64,000 nt of DNA from Papaver somniferum (Eukaryota; Streptophyta; Magnoliopsida; Ranunculales; Papaveraceae). The DNA is taken from assembly GCF_003573695.1 (NCBI RefSeq), contig NC_039367.1, positions 26,622,442 through 26,686,441 of the forward strand, in the 5' to 3' direction. Made by a program: the position numbers and the translations under genes. Positions 24,878-34,609 of the stretch are shown here, piece by piece. Position 1 is the first letter of the stretch, and each line of letters starts with the position of its first letter. Under the pieces are notes generated by a model. It searched no databases. It had not been told where the DNA came from and saw nothing but the letters and a program-made list of their open reading frames with translations.

Positions 24878-26430
24878 ATGAATCCTTTTGAGGAGACGCC
24901 ACCTGCGATGACGTTGCGAGAATATATGTCTAGAAATTCTCGTTATCAAGAGACGTCTTCGGAAATGACTCTTGGTGAATATATGCATGGGCAGCGATAT
25001 ATGGATACTCCAACTTTTATTGAGGAATCACCTCTAACGATCTATGAGAAATATTATAAACATAGACCATGTAGTTGGGAACAAAGCTTGAGAATTCGTG
25101 AATATCAAAAATTATATTGTGATGATGATGAGGAGGAGGATGGTGATGATGATTATAATGATATTTCTAGTTCAAATCCAAATAATTTTAATAATTATTT
25201 ACCTATTTAAAAGGACGAGGATTTGACTAGAAATACCCCCGTTTTAGACGATGATTACGAAGCCGATAGTGGTTTAGAGGAACGGGTTCATTTCGAAAAT
25301 ACTGTTTTAGAGTCTAGCGACTTAGAAACAATAATCTTGGAAGAAGAAGATAGACCCATAGAGATGAGTAAAGATGCACTACCTGATAATAAATTAGAAG
25401 AATCAATTGACCATTTTCAAGAATCTAATGATCCAGAAATTAGGGAGATTGTTAGTAGTCTATCTAGAGACACTAAAAACTCTAAGTTTGGGGGTGATTA
25501 TCACCTTCATAGTGCCTTACCTTTAACTCTCAGAAAGTCCCTTCACTTAGGACTTGATATCTCTGCCTCGACAATTTTACAAGATTACCTTCATACTCGT
25601 TTTCCCGAACCTAATGATATCCGGGAAGAAGTTCAGTCGTTAGAAACCCATCCTCTGGTTTGCCCAGGCTATGATCCCCAGATTGACTTTGTTTTCCCAC
25701 CAAATAGTTTTCTTCCAACTGTGGGAACGTTTATATTCCAAATGTGTCGAATATTAAGTTGTGAGACTAAACCTAAATGCCTTAGGAAATTAGAATCGAC
25801 ACATTTGCTTAAGAATGACCACTATTCTCATTGTGGTCAATTTTGTAAGTCATATATGATTGACTTAGAGGATCCGCAATTATTTAGGTTATTACTTTGT
25901 GATTCCAAGTTCTTATTTGAGTTTTTCCAGATTCTAGGACCTAATAATTTGACTTTGTTTTCCCACCAAATAGTTTTCTTCCAACTGTGGGAACGTTTAT
26001 ATTCCAAATGTGTCGAATATTAAGTTGTGAGACTAAACCTAAATGCCTTAGGAAATTAGAATCGACACATTTGCTTAAGAATGACCACTATTCTCATTGT
26101 GGTCAATTTTGTAAGTCATATATGATTGACTTAGAGGATCCGCAATTATTTAGGTTATTACTTTGTGATTCCAAGTTCTTATTTGAGTTTTTCCAGATTC
26201 TAGGACCTAATAATTTGGATCCAACCTATGAAGAAACGCAGCCAATGAAAATATTCTATTTAGACCCTTTCATAGAACCTGAACCGCAATTAGCGATAGT
26301 TTTCAGGAAACTAGGTAAGGGCATGCTTTTCTTGTCCATTTTCTTGGTTCACTGCAGTTTCCTATGGTCAGCTCTTTTTGGTTTTGAAGACCCACAGTTA
26401 TTTCGACTGTTACTTTATGGTTCAAGTTGA
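24878..26430 (+). pseudogene. Acidic ~430-aa ORF, copy 4, with a 266-bp internal duplication
   Basis: Same protein as the other copies. The frame is stopped by TAA at 25208-25210 (shared with copy 2). It is broken again by a direct tandem duplication, 25685-25950 repeated as 25951-26216. The duplication length is not a multiple of three, so the first copy of the segment runs out of frame after the junction. TTG at the junction suggests microhomology. This duplication explains why unit 4 is about 275 bp longer than the rest. Confidence 0.72.
25685..26216 (+). repeat. 266-bp direct tandem duplication in unit 4
   Basis: The sequence starting GACTTTGTTTTCCCACC at 25685 restarts at 25951. The two 266-bp copies look essentially identical, so the event is recent relative to the array. 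Confidence 0.9.
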
Positions 26431-27720
26431 CCAATCCTTTTCTAAGTCTGGCTGAAGACTTTAAACTTAGCACTTCTTGGGAGGTAACCCAATCTCATGC
26501 AACATGGTAATATCTTTCCTTAACTCTTTTTCTTCAAGTGATAACAATTTCTCCTTGTTCATGCTTTTAATTTTATCTTTAGAACATTGAGGACAATGTT
26601 AGATTTAAGTTTGGGGGTGGGGAAGAATCTTTTTGTTAGTTTTAAGTTGCAATAAATAAACTCCAGAGCCTAGAAATTTACGCCTATTAAGGATAGCACT
26701 AACCAATCTAAGTGGATGGAAACATTTTTGTTTTAGGAGTTGAGGAACCAATCTGACTAGATGGAAACATCTATAGAGTCTATTCATAAAAGCACAGAGC
26801 TCAGGTGTTAGAAATAACATGATAGTTTCGCCATATCTCGTCGAGTCCTTTTCACTTTCTATTTTTTGTTTTCTTTTATTTCAAGTGATTTGGTGGGGCA
26901 CACGATTCAAGTTGTTACCTTTGCTAGGGTGAAATAGAGTGACTGAGTTATCAAAAAAAAAAAAAAAAAGACCGGACCAGTTAGACCAATCGGAATAAGT
27001 ATTAACACTTGGATAACAATATGCGTGTGTTCTCCCTGTTTCCGTCGCCTAAGCAAGCGTGGAATGCAGGACCCGTGGGAACTATCGTGTAATCTGCTGA
27101 CAAGAAGCATGCGCTTGGATCAAAAAGATCTATTCATGCCGTTAAGTTAAAAAAAAAATGGTTATTGTTATGTGTAGTCAACTGCTGGTTCCCTTGTATT
27201 TGCCAGTTTGTTGGTCTAGATTTAAGTTATTGACCACTGGTTCCCTTGTATATGCCAGTGTGTTAATATTAGTCAGACCGGTATCTCAGTCATTTAGGTT
27301 AGGTTCATCTTGGCAGAGGCCTTCAGACAGATATGGGAAACACCGTTCACTTTTCAACCATCTACATTTTTCTTTTTCCATCTTCTTAATCTTTCATTGA
27401 TTAGTCTGACTCCGAGTATGATGTCCATTGTGAAACTATCTTAGTAGAGCTCTGTCACTTATATGAATTTTAGTATGCTTGAGTGCAAACTCGTGTACAG
27501 CAATTGGAATTTCGCATCAGGGTTCTTCCTCTTAGAGTCAATAATTGTATGCCAACCAAGGAGGTTCTTTAGTGCTTTCCAAGGTTCTGCGTAGATAGCT
27601 AGGGTATGGAGTATTGGTTTTTGTGGGTACACCTCTGATAAACCCACCCGAGATTAACTCGGTCACTTTTCAAGAATAAATTTTGCTCGAGGACTAGCAA
27701 ATAATAAGTTTGGGGGTATT
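26431..27720 (+). other. 3' non-coding region of unit 4
   Basis: As in the other units, with the internal G-rich tract at 26607 and the poly(A) run near 26954. Private changes cluster at 27390-27420 and 27590-27610. No gene seen. Confidence 0.6.
27706..27720 (+). other. Polypurine tract, unit 4
   Basis: AAGTTTGGGGGTATT abuts LTR 5. Confidence 0.8.
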
Positions 27721-29189
27721 TGATAGACACATTTTTGTGTCTAATTTGATCTCAATACTATATATTGTTGGCACTCGATTTTGTACTAATTTTGTTATTT
27801 TATGTATTTGTAGGTATTTTTTGGAAATAAATATTTTTGGAAAATTCGGCTCGAAAAGTTGATTTTGGCACCCGGAGGACAGGTGTTATTCGGATTCTCG
27901 CTTTTGGATAAGGGGTAACCTAATTACTAAGGGGCACCCCCAGGTCACCCCAAGGCAGCTGCTATTCGCACCCCAGTTCAGGATAGGGGGACACCCTTTC
28001 TTCTTCGTTTGAAAACTGAAAATTGGCGGGAAACGAAGAACAATTCTGCATGATGTTTGATCGAGCAAATGAAGAAGTTGGAATGCGATTCAATCGCTGA
28101 AAATTGGCATAAATATGTGATATGACATAGGGAAGACATTTTGGGCATCGAATTTGATCGACATTGGCTGGAAAGCTCATTTTAATTCACGAGCTCAAAA
28201 CAGAGCAACGTGAATTGAACACGAGCTCAATCGTGTTTCTGCTATGCATGAAGTGATGTGGAGGCGCGGGAAAGCTTCTGAGGCGTGGAGAAGCTGATTA
28301 GGAGCGTACAGGGCGTGAGTTAACGTGTGGAGAATCTAAATTTGGTAATTATTCCTATTTCTGGGCAGCGAGCAATTAGAGGATTAATGGGAAATTATAC
28401 GCATTGATGTTAGGATTTCTTGCTCCAAAACACTATAAATACAAGTATCGGTCATTGGGAAGAGTCTGTCGAGAGTTGGGGGTCGAGCAGAGCCTCTGAG
28501 GAGCAGAAACAATCGATATCCAGGAACGGGTTCTGCTGCTGCTGTTGCCATTAAAGAGCTTGAAGAACACGAAGAACAGACTATCCAGGACAGTCTTATT
28601 TTCAGCAGCACCAACAACAGTAGGCTTGTGTCGTTGTTTACAGCATCAAAGTATTGTCGTTGTTTTCTGGACGCTCAGCGTGGGTCGTAGATCCACTGTT
28701 TTATCCTTTTTCAATCTTTTGAACACCTTGTGAGCTTGAATTATTATTTTGAGTGTGTGTTTGATATGAATAGCTAAACCCCAATACTGGGATGAAGGAG
28801 GAAGCCTTATTTCACACTTGGGTAATTATATTTAATTCTTTTCATGACTTTTGCATTAATTTTAATTGAAATTATGATTTAAATTAACTAGTTGTGATTT
28901 GATTTGATGGGTCATGCTTAGATTAGATGATTTGATGTCCCATGCTTAACATTTACACCTAATATTTTGAGGATCAATCTTGGCAATAAATTAGAGTCGA
29001 TATATTTAATATATTTTTCGAGCTATTATTGATAAAAGAGTTATTATTTGAACCTTAAGAAATGAAATTGGCGGAATCCTAGTCCCAGTACCTCTCGCCC
29101 ATTGTGACAAATATTGTGTATATATTTTTATTTTTAAATCTTTACAAGTCCGAGCAACGAACTTTTACTACCACTTCAAAACTACAACA
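27721..29189 (+). repeat. LTR 5 of the array (right end)
   Basis: It is 1469 bp, with the TATA box at 28434-28441. It ends CTACAACA directly before the target duplication. It shares ATATATTGTTGGC, GGAAATAAATATTTTTGG and CTCGAAAAG with LTR 1 only. Confidence 0.92.
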
Positions 29190-29194
29190 AGGAG
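29190..29194. repeat. Target site duplication AGGAG, right copy
   Basis: Direct repeat of 7016-7020. Dropping the array and one copy joins the two halves of the antisense ORF in frame. Confidence 0.9.
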
Positions 29195-30199
29195 CGGCAA
29201 TATTCCGAAGACTCACACTCCACGGTTTACGATTCGTACTGTTAACATAGTCACCGAAAGACTTGTTAAAATTCTCAGGCGTATATCACTCCCTTTCCTC
29301 ATGATTGGGAACATAAAGAGTCATCATTGTCTCTCCTTTTCTCCGAAGATAACACTCCCTCAGTGCACAAAGATAATTCCCATGAAGTTGGGAAATAGAG
29401 CGACAGTGTGTGTTCTTCGAAGAACCCTCTCGACCAGCCAGCACATCATAATAAAAAGAATCCCTAGACTTGTACGAAGGCAACATAAGACCCGCTTCAA
29501 AGGCCCCCACCGTGGTCAGCAGATGAAATTCATCAAACTTATATGTCGATATCATCTCATAAGTAATATCATCATCAGTAGCGTAAAAACGAACATCGAA
29601 TAGCTGAAGACCATGCTTTTCCTTGAAAACCTCCAGATCAATATGTTTGAAAGTCACTTTCTTCTCCCCAACAGCGATGCTACGTATTTCCTGAGAAATA
29701 TCTTCCTCCTCCACGAGATCAGGCACAGAACCCTTCGAAGGGTTTCTCTCGGAAGCTTTCCTCTTAGGATGAACCTTAGATACATCAGTCTTCGAAACCA
29801 CTTCTTTCGAAGACCTCCCCTTGGGTTGAGACACTGGAGTGGGAGGTAGAGGATGTTGATGAGACGCGGAAGGAGGCGCCACTGACCGAAGATGTAGGAC
29901 ATCCCGCGTTCTCTTAAGATCATCACGCGAATTAACTAAGGGACGAGAAACAGCATATCGGGAGCCAAGAGCCTCTTTTGGACGGTCCCCCTTCTACGAA
30001 TTCCCTCTATGCGACTCACCCCTCTTAGAAGATAAGTGCCTCTGACCAGAAGAAGACGAAACCCTATGAACGCCGGCATCACCTTGGGAAGATTTAGACG
30101 AACCTCCACCAGGCGGAGAAACATCAGGATCCCTACGCGGAGGAGATCTACGCGGACTGGCGGTGGAGTTTGATAAGAATCCCGCGGAAGGTCAGCCAT
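29195..30199 (-). pseudogene. Antisense ORF (aORF) of element 1, 5' part (exon 1)
   Basis: The ATG is at 30199-30197, two bases after a splice acceptor (CTACGCAG). The product starts MADLPRDSYQTPP and continues as a Ser/Pro/Arg-rich disordered region. The conserved block follows (SIAVGEKKVTFKHIDLE, YKFDEFHLLTTVGAFEAG, DSFYYDVLAGREGS, LRECYLRRKGET). Matching blocks lie in the second copy at 35100-35500. It is broken by a frameshift near 30160, a stop near 29997 and a TGA at about 29286-29288 where the second copy has a sense codon. The reading frame then runs to the array boundary and resumes at 7020 with PRGEIRLLSEVSG. Confidence 0.75.
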
Positions 30200-30201
30200 G
30201 T

Positions 30202-30490
30202 CTGCGTAGTACACAAACAAGTTTCAGATTTCCGCCAAGACAAAACAGAAATCAAAAAACCCAATTTCATCCAGTTTTTCATAATCATGAATCAAATGGA
30301 AAATAAGAACAAACCCTAAATAAAAGGGGAAATAACAAATAGGGGCAAGCATATACGAAGGAAGAAATCATTACTTTTTGTAATAACGAACAGGGGCAAT
30401 CATACACACACTTATATATATGTTCTTTATCACAAACACATATAGCAACAGTTCATCAAAAGATAATCAAGACACAGTAAAACCACCTAC
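30202..30490 (-). other. 5'-UTR intron of the aORF, element 1
   Basis: Donor TATAG|GTAGG at 30490 and acceptor TACGCAG at 30202 on the minus strand. The second copy has an intron in the same place (34277-34607), which supports it. Confidence 0.55.
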
Positions 30491-31006
30491 CTATAAAAAA
30501 AATTAAGCAGAAAGCCTCGACGAACAGTAGCAGCAGCAGAAAACCTCGACGAACAATAGTAGCAGCAGCAGAAAACCTCGACGAACAACAGTAGCAACAA
30601 CAGCAGAAAACTTTGAGGAGAAACAGTAGCAGCAGCAGCAGTTAATAACAAGGATACAAAAGCAGAGAACAAATAATGAAAATTTCGAGGAAAGAGAAGG
30701 AATGAAATTTATGATTAAAGAATTTTCACATTCCTTCTCATATATATATGCAAAGAGAAATAAAAACCCCCTACTACCCAAGAAGAAGTTATTGCAAATA
30801 GTGAGGAATGTGCCCTAAAATCTAGGAAAATAATAAAGAGAAGATGAAGAGAGTAATACGTTTTTCCACTACCCAAGAAGAAGTTATTACAAATAGTGGG
30901 GAACATGCCCTAAAATATAGGAAAATAGTAAAGAGAATATGAAGAGAGTAACACGTTTTTTCTTCCCACTTCGACTAACCGCCCAGTAGGAGAAAAAGGG
31001 GGAAAT
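30491..31006 (-). promoter_or_regulatory. Likely internal promoter and 5' UTR of the aORF, ending at the purine tract
   Basis: On the minus strand a TATATATATGAGAAGGAATG box (about 30755-30736) is followed by a leader rich in CTGCTGCTG repeats (30500-30640). The second copy has TATAAATATGAGAG at 34021 and a similar CTG-rich leader. The stretch 30780-30960 contains two copies of a CTACCCAAGAAGAAGTTATT block about 90 bp apart. Confidence 0.5.
30991..31006 (+). other. Polypurine tract of element 1
   Basis: AGAAAAAGGGGGAAAT immediately precedes TGTAGGTACA, the LTR start. This fits plus-strand priming for the Tat element. Confidence 0.7.
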
Positions 31007-31600
31007 TGTAGGTACATATTTCATCTTCCGCCACGTGCCCACAAAGACACATGTGGAGGACATGCGGATAAGGGCATCAAGATATGATATCACGCGTGGA
31101 CAGCCAAGAGTCACTTTTTCCTATCCCTAGAAAGATCTAAGATCTACGGCTGTGGGTAGTCAAACTGACGCAGACAAGACAGGGGCAGAGGACAGCTGTC
31201 TACCGCGGACAGACATCTCAACTACCCGCATTAAATACCCTCAAACAACATATGTGTCAGTCAGCCTGTATTAGAAGCGCAGATAATACTGCGTATCCAG
31301 ACAGAATACGCAGATGCAGCCGAGAACACAAAGACTTCTGCGTGAGTGGCACAAAACACAAGAGGATAAGGTTATAACGGGCTTCAGAAGTGTACCCCAT
31401 GTAACCTCCTTATAAATACCCCTCTCTCCCAAGTGAAGAAGGGGGCCGAAAAACATGGAGAGGAGAATAGGAGAGAGACAGAGAGATAGAGAAAGGGTAA
31501 GTGAAGTTCCTCCTGCTACGCAGACTTATATTGGTCTCAAAGTCATTCGACTATTTCTGTAACCTTCATACATATAATGAAAAACCCAAACCCGTAGACA
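31007..31600 (+). repeat. 3' LTR of Tat-like element 1 (right end uncertain)
   Basis: It starts TGTAGGTACATATTTCATC, matching the start of the reversed LTR at 33866 (TGTATACACATGATTCATC) and sharing the CCACGTG and CACATGTGGA blocks. A TATA box (TATAAATA) lies at about 31412. The 3' end is placed near CCCGTAGACA by loose similarity and could be up to 100 bp off. Confidence 0.65.
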
Positions 31601-31769
31601 GAGATATGAGTGATGAATCATATAAGTTAATCGTTTCATCTATATTCATGCATTTATACTTTATATGTTCAATTCGATACTTATGGTATATCATGTTCGT
31701 GCATTTCATATTTCATCCACTATTTATCTTATTGTATGAGCCAAGAACAATGATTGTAGTTGCTGAGAC

Positions 31770-32879
31770 GAGGAAGAGTATTAGAACTCTGAGTCAAGGA
31801 TTCGACATAACCTATCCATTCCCCTCAGGCGCAGCTTATTTACTGTATTGTCATGAGTCTGTGCACATTATTTGTGAATACTCAGATGACACCAGATCTT
31901 TGTGTTCACAATATTACCAGTGACAACAACACCAATTGGATGTAATAGAACCACTGGTTCGATTTTCGTTAACAAGTGTGGTTTTGGATACGACATCAGG
32001 ATTGATGATTATAAGGTAGTTAGAATAGCAGTTCCTTCTGACACTGATGACAGTATGGCTTGTCAAGTCCATGTTTATACACTAGTTTCTGATTCATGGA
32101 GAAAAATAGAAGACAGGCCTTACAAAATCACTGATAGCTCAGTGGGCGTGTTCGTGAACGGAGATTTTCACTGGTTAGCCAACCCCTATTCAGGTAGATC
32201 AAAATCAAATGGTAAGTTCTCACATGTTTTGATTTCTTTCAACATTTCCGAAGAAATTTTCAGTGAAATACCGTACTAAGTAACTTTTGAAGAGTTTGAA
32301 CATAAACGTATTGATACATTGGAAGGGTCATTATGCATGCTTTATAGTTCTACGTTTGGTTTTGAGGTATGGATGATGAGTGAGTATGGAGTTGGTGACT
32401 CTTGGACCAAACTCTACACCATTTTATTTTTTATTGTAACGGAAATAGTTGATACTGTCTCATCCTTTATGCACTTAAGGCGCATACAACCGCTAAAGAA
32501 TGGGGAATTCTTATTACAGATTCGGTCAAGTGACTACTCTGCAGGTTTAGTTTTTTACGATCGAAAACATGAAACAGCTAGAGTCCATAAGATTAGACTG
32601 CCAAAATATATAAGAGCGCCTTGTATTGGTCGTTGTCAATCATTGTGCTACACAGAGACTTATGTTGAGAGTTAAATTTCACTTCGCTCGGATAATTATG
32701 TCGGAAGTGAGCAAGAAGACACATTTAAGAGTTTAGTTTCACTTCACTCGGGTATTTATGTCGGAAGTGATCAAGAAGACTCATATTCAGATCCAAATAA
32801 ATCAGATGATGAATGGGAGACGGACTTAGGTTCAGATCCAGATAAATCAGATGATGAATGGGAGACGGACTCGGATTAA
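31770..32879 (+). pseudogene. F-box-associated domain protein, truncated pseudogene
   Basis: This encodes the substrate-recognition half of a plant F-box protein (FBA-type beta-propeller region), the part that picks targets for SCF ubiquitin ligase. Signatures are CGFGYDIRIDDYKVVRI, VYTLVSDSWRKIE, GVFVNGDFHWLA and VLISFNISEEIFSEIP. The N-terminal F-box is absent, replaced by LTR sequence on the left. There is a frameshift near 31905, TAA at 32277 and a TAA near 32675 (probably TTA originally). The frame then continues to 32879 through a tail of two SLxSxxxxYVGSxQED repeats and two SDPxKSDDEWETD repeats. It sits between two oppositely oriented LTRs and is most likely a host gene cut up by the insertions. 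Confidence 0.75.
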
Positions 32880-33044
32880 GAAATATATTTTGGTTCATTT
32901 TAGATGGTACACAGATGAAGTCCACGTGTACACAAACAATATCGCATTTGAGGATAAAAACGTTAAGGTGAATAAATCAGATATGAAACGATGGAAATAC
33001 GACTACTCAGAGTCTTCAGACTCGTCATTGTCTAGTCCATAGGG
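32880..33044. other. Short flank between F-box pseudogene and reversed LTR
   Basis: Remaining host flank. I see no further gene. Confidence 0.4.
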
Positions 33045-33866
33045 TGTAATTCCGTGCCATTTCATATCTACGAAGCACATATCACTGACTATAATAATAA
33101 AAGCAGCAAAATGAGTAAAGTGCTGAAAAATGAATGAGACAACGATTTACGTGCTTCAGCACTAAGGCCTACGTCCACATGGGTTGGTGTTTCACCATGT
33201 ATCTGGGAATTACAAAGATAGTCAAATGACTCTGTCTAAAACACGAATCTAAAAGGGGAAATGGAGCTCCCACTTACTCTTCCTATTTCTCTCTCCTATC
33301 TTTACTAAGAATTCCTTCACCCCCTCTCTCTTAGTGGAGAGGAGTATTTATAGGGTTGATACATGGGGCCCACTGTCAGAGATAGTTGCAACCTTATCTT
33401 CTCGTTCTTTGTACCGATGCCGCTGGTATCCTCGTTCTGAACCAATACACCCAGCGGCTATGCAAGATGACGATGGGTCACTTCTTTCTCATCCACAGAT
33501 CTATTGACACGTACCTTATACCTATGGTATTTAATGATGGTGGTTGGGATGGTCCGCACGCGTCAGACAGATGTCTGATTCTCCTGTCACATCTTCGTCA
33601 GTGGAGTTAATCTCCACCGTTGGTATTGGGTCTGCCTTGAGATAGGATAAATCAGATCTTTGGGTGCTCTTCAGTACTTCGCGGTGGATTGTTTCTTCGG
33701 TGCCCCCTGATACTGAGCCATTGGATCATCGTGAAGATGAACACATATAGGCGATAGGGGTTTCCTTGGTGTTGGGACGTGGCATCGTATTTTGATGACC
33801 TACTGCTGCATGTCTTCCACATGTACTTCCTTCAACACGTGGAGGAAGATGAATCATGTGTATACA
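33045..33866 (-). repeat. 3' LTR of Tat-like element 2, reversed
   Basis: On the minus strand it runs TGTATACACATGATTC to GGAATTACA, with a TATA box (TATAAATA) at about 33352. It is preceded on that strand by the purine-rich AGAGAAAATGGGCAAAT. Blocks match the LTR at 31007. It is 822 bp. Confidence 0.7.
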
Positions 33867-34609
33867 ATTTGCCCATTTTCTCTAAGCTTGAAGCTGGTCC
33901 AAGTTTGGAGGAAAAACCGTCTCCACATTCATCTTTCCCTATTAACTTCTCCTTATCCTTGGCGCACGTTTCCCTCTATTGGCATTAACTTCCCCTTGAT
34001 TCATGGGCGGTTATTCTTGCTATAAATATGAGAGAAGTTGCTAACATAATAAATTTTATCCTTCTTCACTCATTGTCGGTTTATTCTTCCCGACTCTTCA
34101 TTCTTTTTTCTAGTTCTTCTTTGTTTTTTAGTTCTTAATTGTTGTTGCTGCTGCTCCTGATTCTCCTTACAACTTCGACCAACTCTGACAATATTCTCTG
34201 AGTTAAGCCGTCTTTACTGTTCTCCAATAGTTTCGACCTTGTTCACCTTTGACCGTCTAAAACGCTCAACCTCCAGGTATGGTGTTCATCATCTTGTTAT
34301 AGATTTTAGTTGATATTCATTTTTTTTCTGCTGCTGTATCTAGGTATTTGCCATAAAGAACAAAATATACAAAAGTATATATACTTGCCCCTGTTCTTTT
34401 TCGTAAAAACTTAAGACTTCTCTGCTGGACATCAAGGCTTATTTTTGGTATTTATGACTGAATTAGGGTTTATCGTCTCGGTAAGTCTGTTTGTCTTTGT
34501 TCCCCTGTCGTTGTTTCTGATGAACTGCGAAAGTTGTCAAACCCTAATCTTTTGATCTGTTAACTTCTTTGTTTTAACCTTTACTTTGTTTCTGTGCCCC
34601 TTCACAGAT
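33867..34609 (+). promoter_or_regulatory. Promoter, 5' UTR and UTR intron of aORF 2
   Basis: TATAAATATGAGAG at 34021 lies at the start of a pyrimidine- and CTG-rich leader. An intron runs from GTATGG at 34277 to TTCACAG at 34607. Both features recur in element 1, so the gene has its own promoter inside the element, pointing away from the LTR. Confidence 0.55.

Larger units (their letters stand above)
7021..29189 (+). mobile_element. Tandem array of a non-autonomous LTR retrotransposon: 5 LTRs, 4 internal regions
   Basis: The order is LTR-internal-LTR-internal-LTR-internal-LTR-internal-LTR, all head to tail. LTR starts are at 7021, 12119, 17229, 22337 and 27721, giving periods of 5098, 5110, 5108 and 5384 bp. 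Only the two outer edges carry a target duplication (AGGAG); no duplication separates the units, so they share LTRs. Each unit has a primer binding site 3 bp after the LTR and a polypurine tract directly before the next LTR. No unit encodes protease, RT, RNase H or integrase, so movement would need enzymes from an autonomous partner. The primer site and polypurine tract resemble Athila-group Ty3 elements. The array lies in the aORF of the Tat element and reads in the same direction as that element's pol. Confidence 0.92.
1..31600 (+). mobile_element. Degenerate Tat/Retand-like Ty3 retrotransposon 1, interrupted by a nested array
   Basis: The element enters the window inside gag and ends in a 3' LTR near 31600. 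In order it has a gag remnant, RT, two RNase H domains, integrase, a spacer, an antisense multi-exon ORF, a purine tract and an LTR. Two successive RNase H domains plus an extra ORF beyond integrase are known traits of the Tat lineage (Ogre, Retand, Grande). The stretch 7021-29194 is foreign: a nested array plus one copy of its target duplication. The remaining host element is therefore about 9.4 kb of this span. Protease and most of RT are missing between gag and the YVDD motif, and pol carries frameshifts, so the copy cannot be autonomous. The 5' LTR lies left of the window. Confidence 0.85.

Noticed and set aside
7021..29189. CRISPR-like or satellite array
   Set aside because: The 5.1-kb period with LTR, primer site and polypurine tract is a retrotransposon array. 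There are no short direct repeats with unique spacers.
33386..34025. Several ORFs in the reversed LTR and the flank before aORF 2
   Set aside because: They lie in LTR and promoter sequence that matches the non-coding LTR at 31007.
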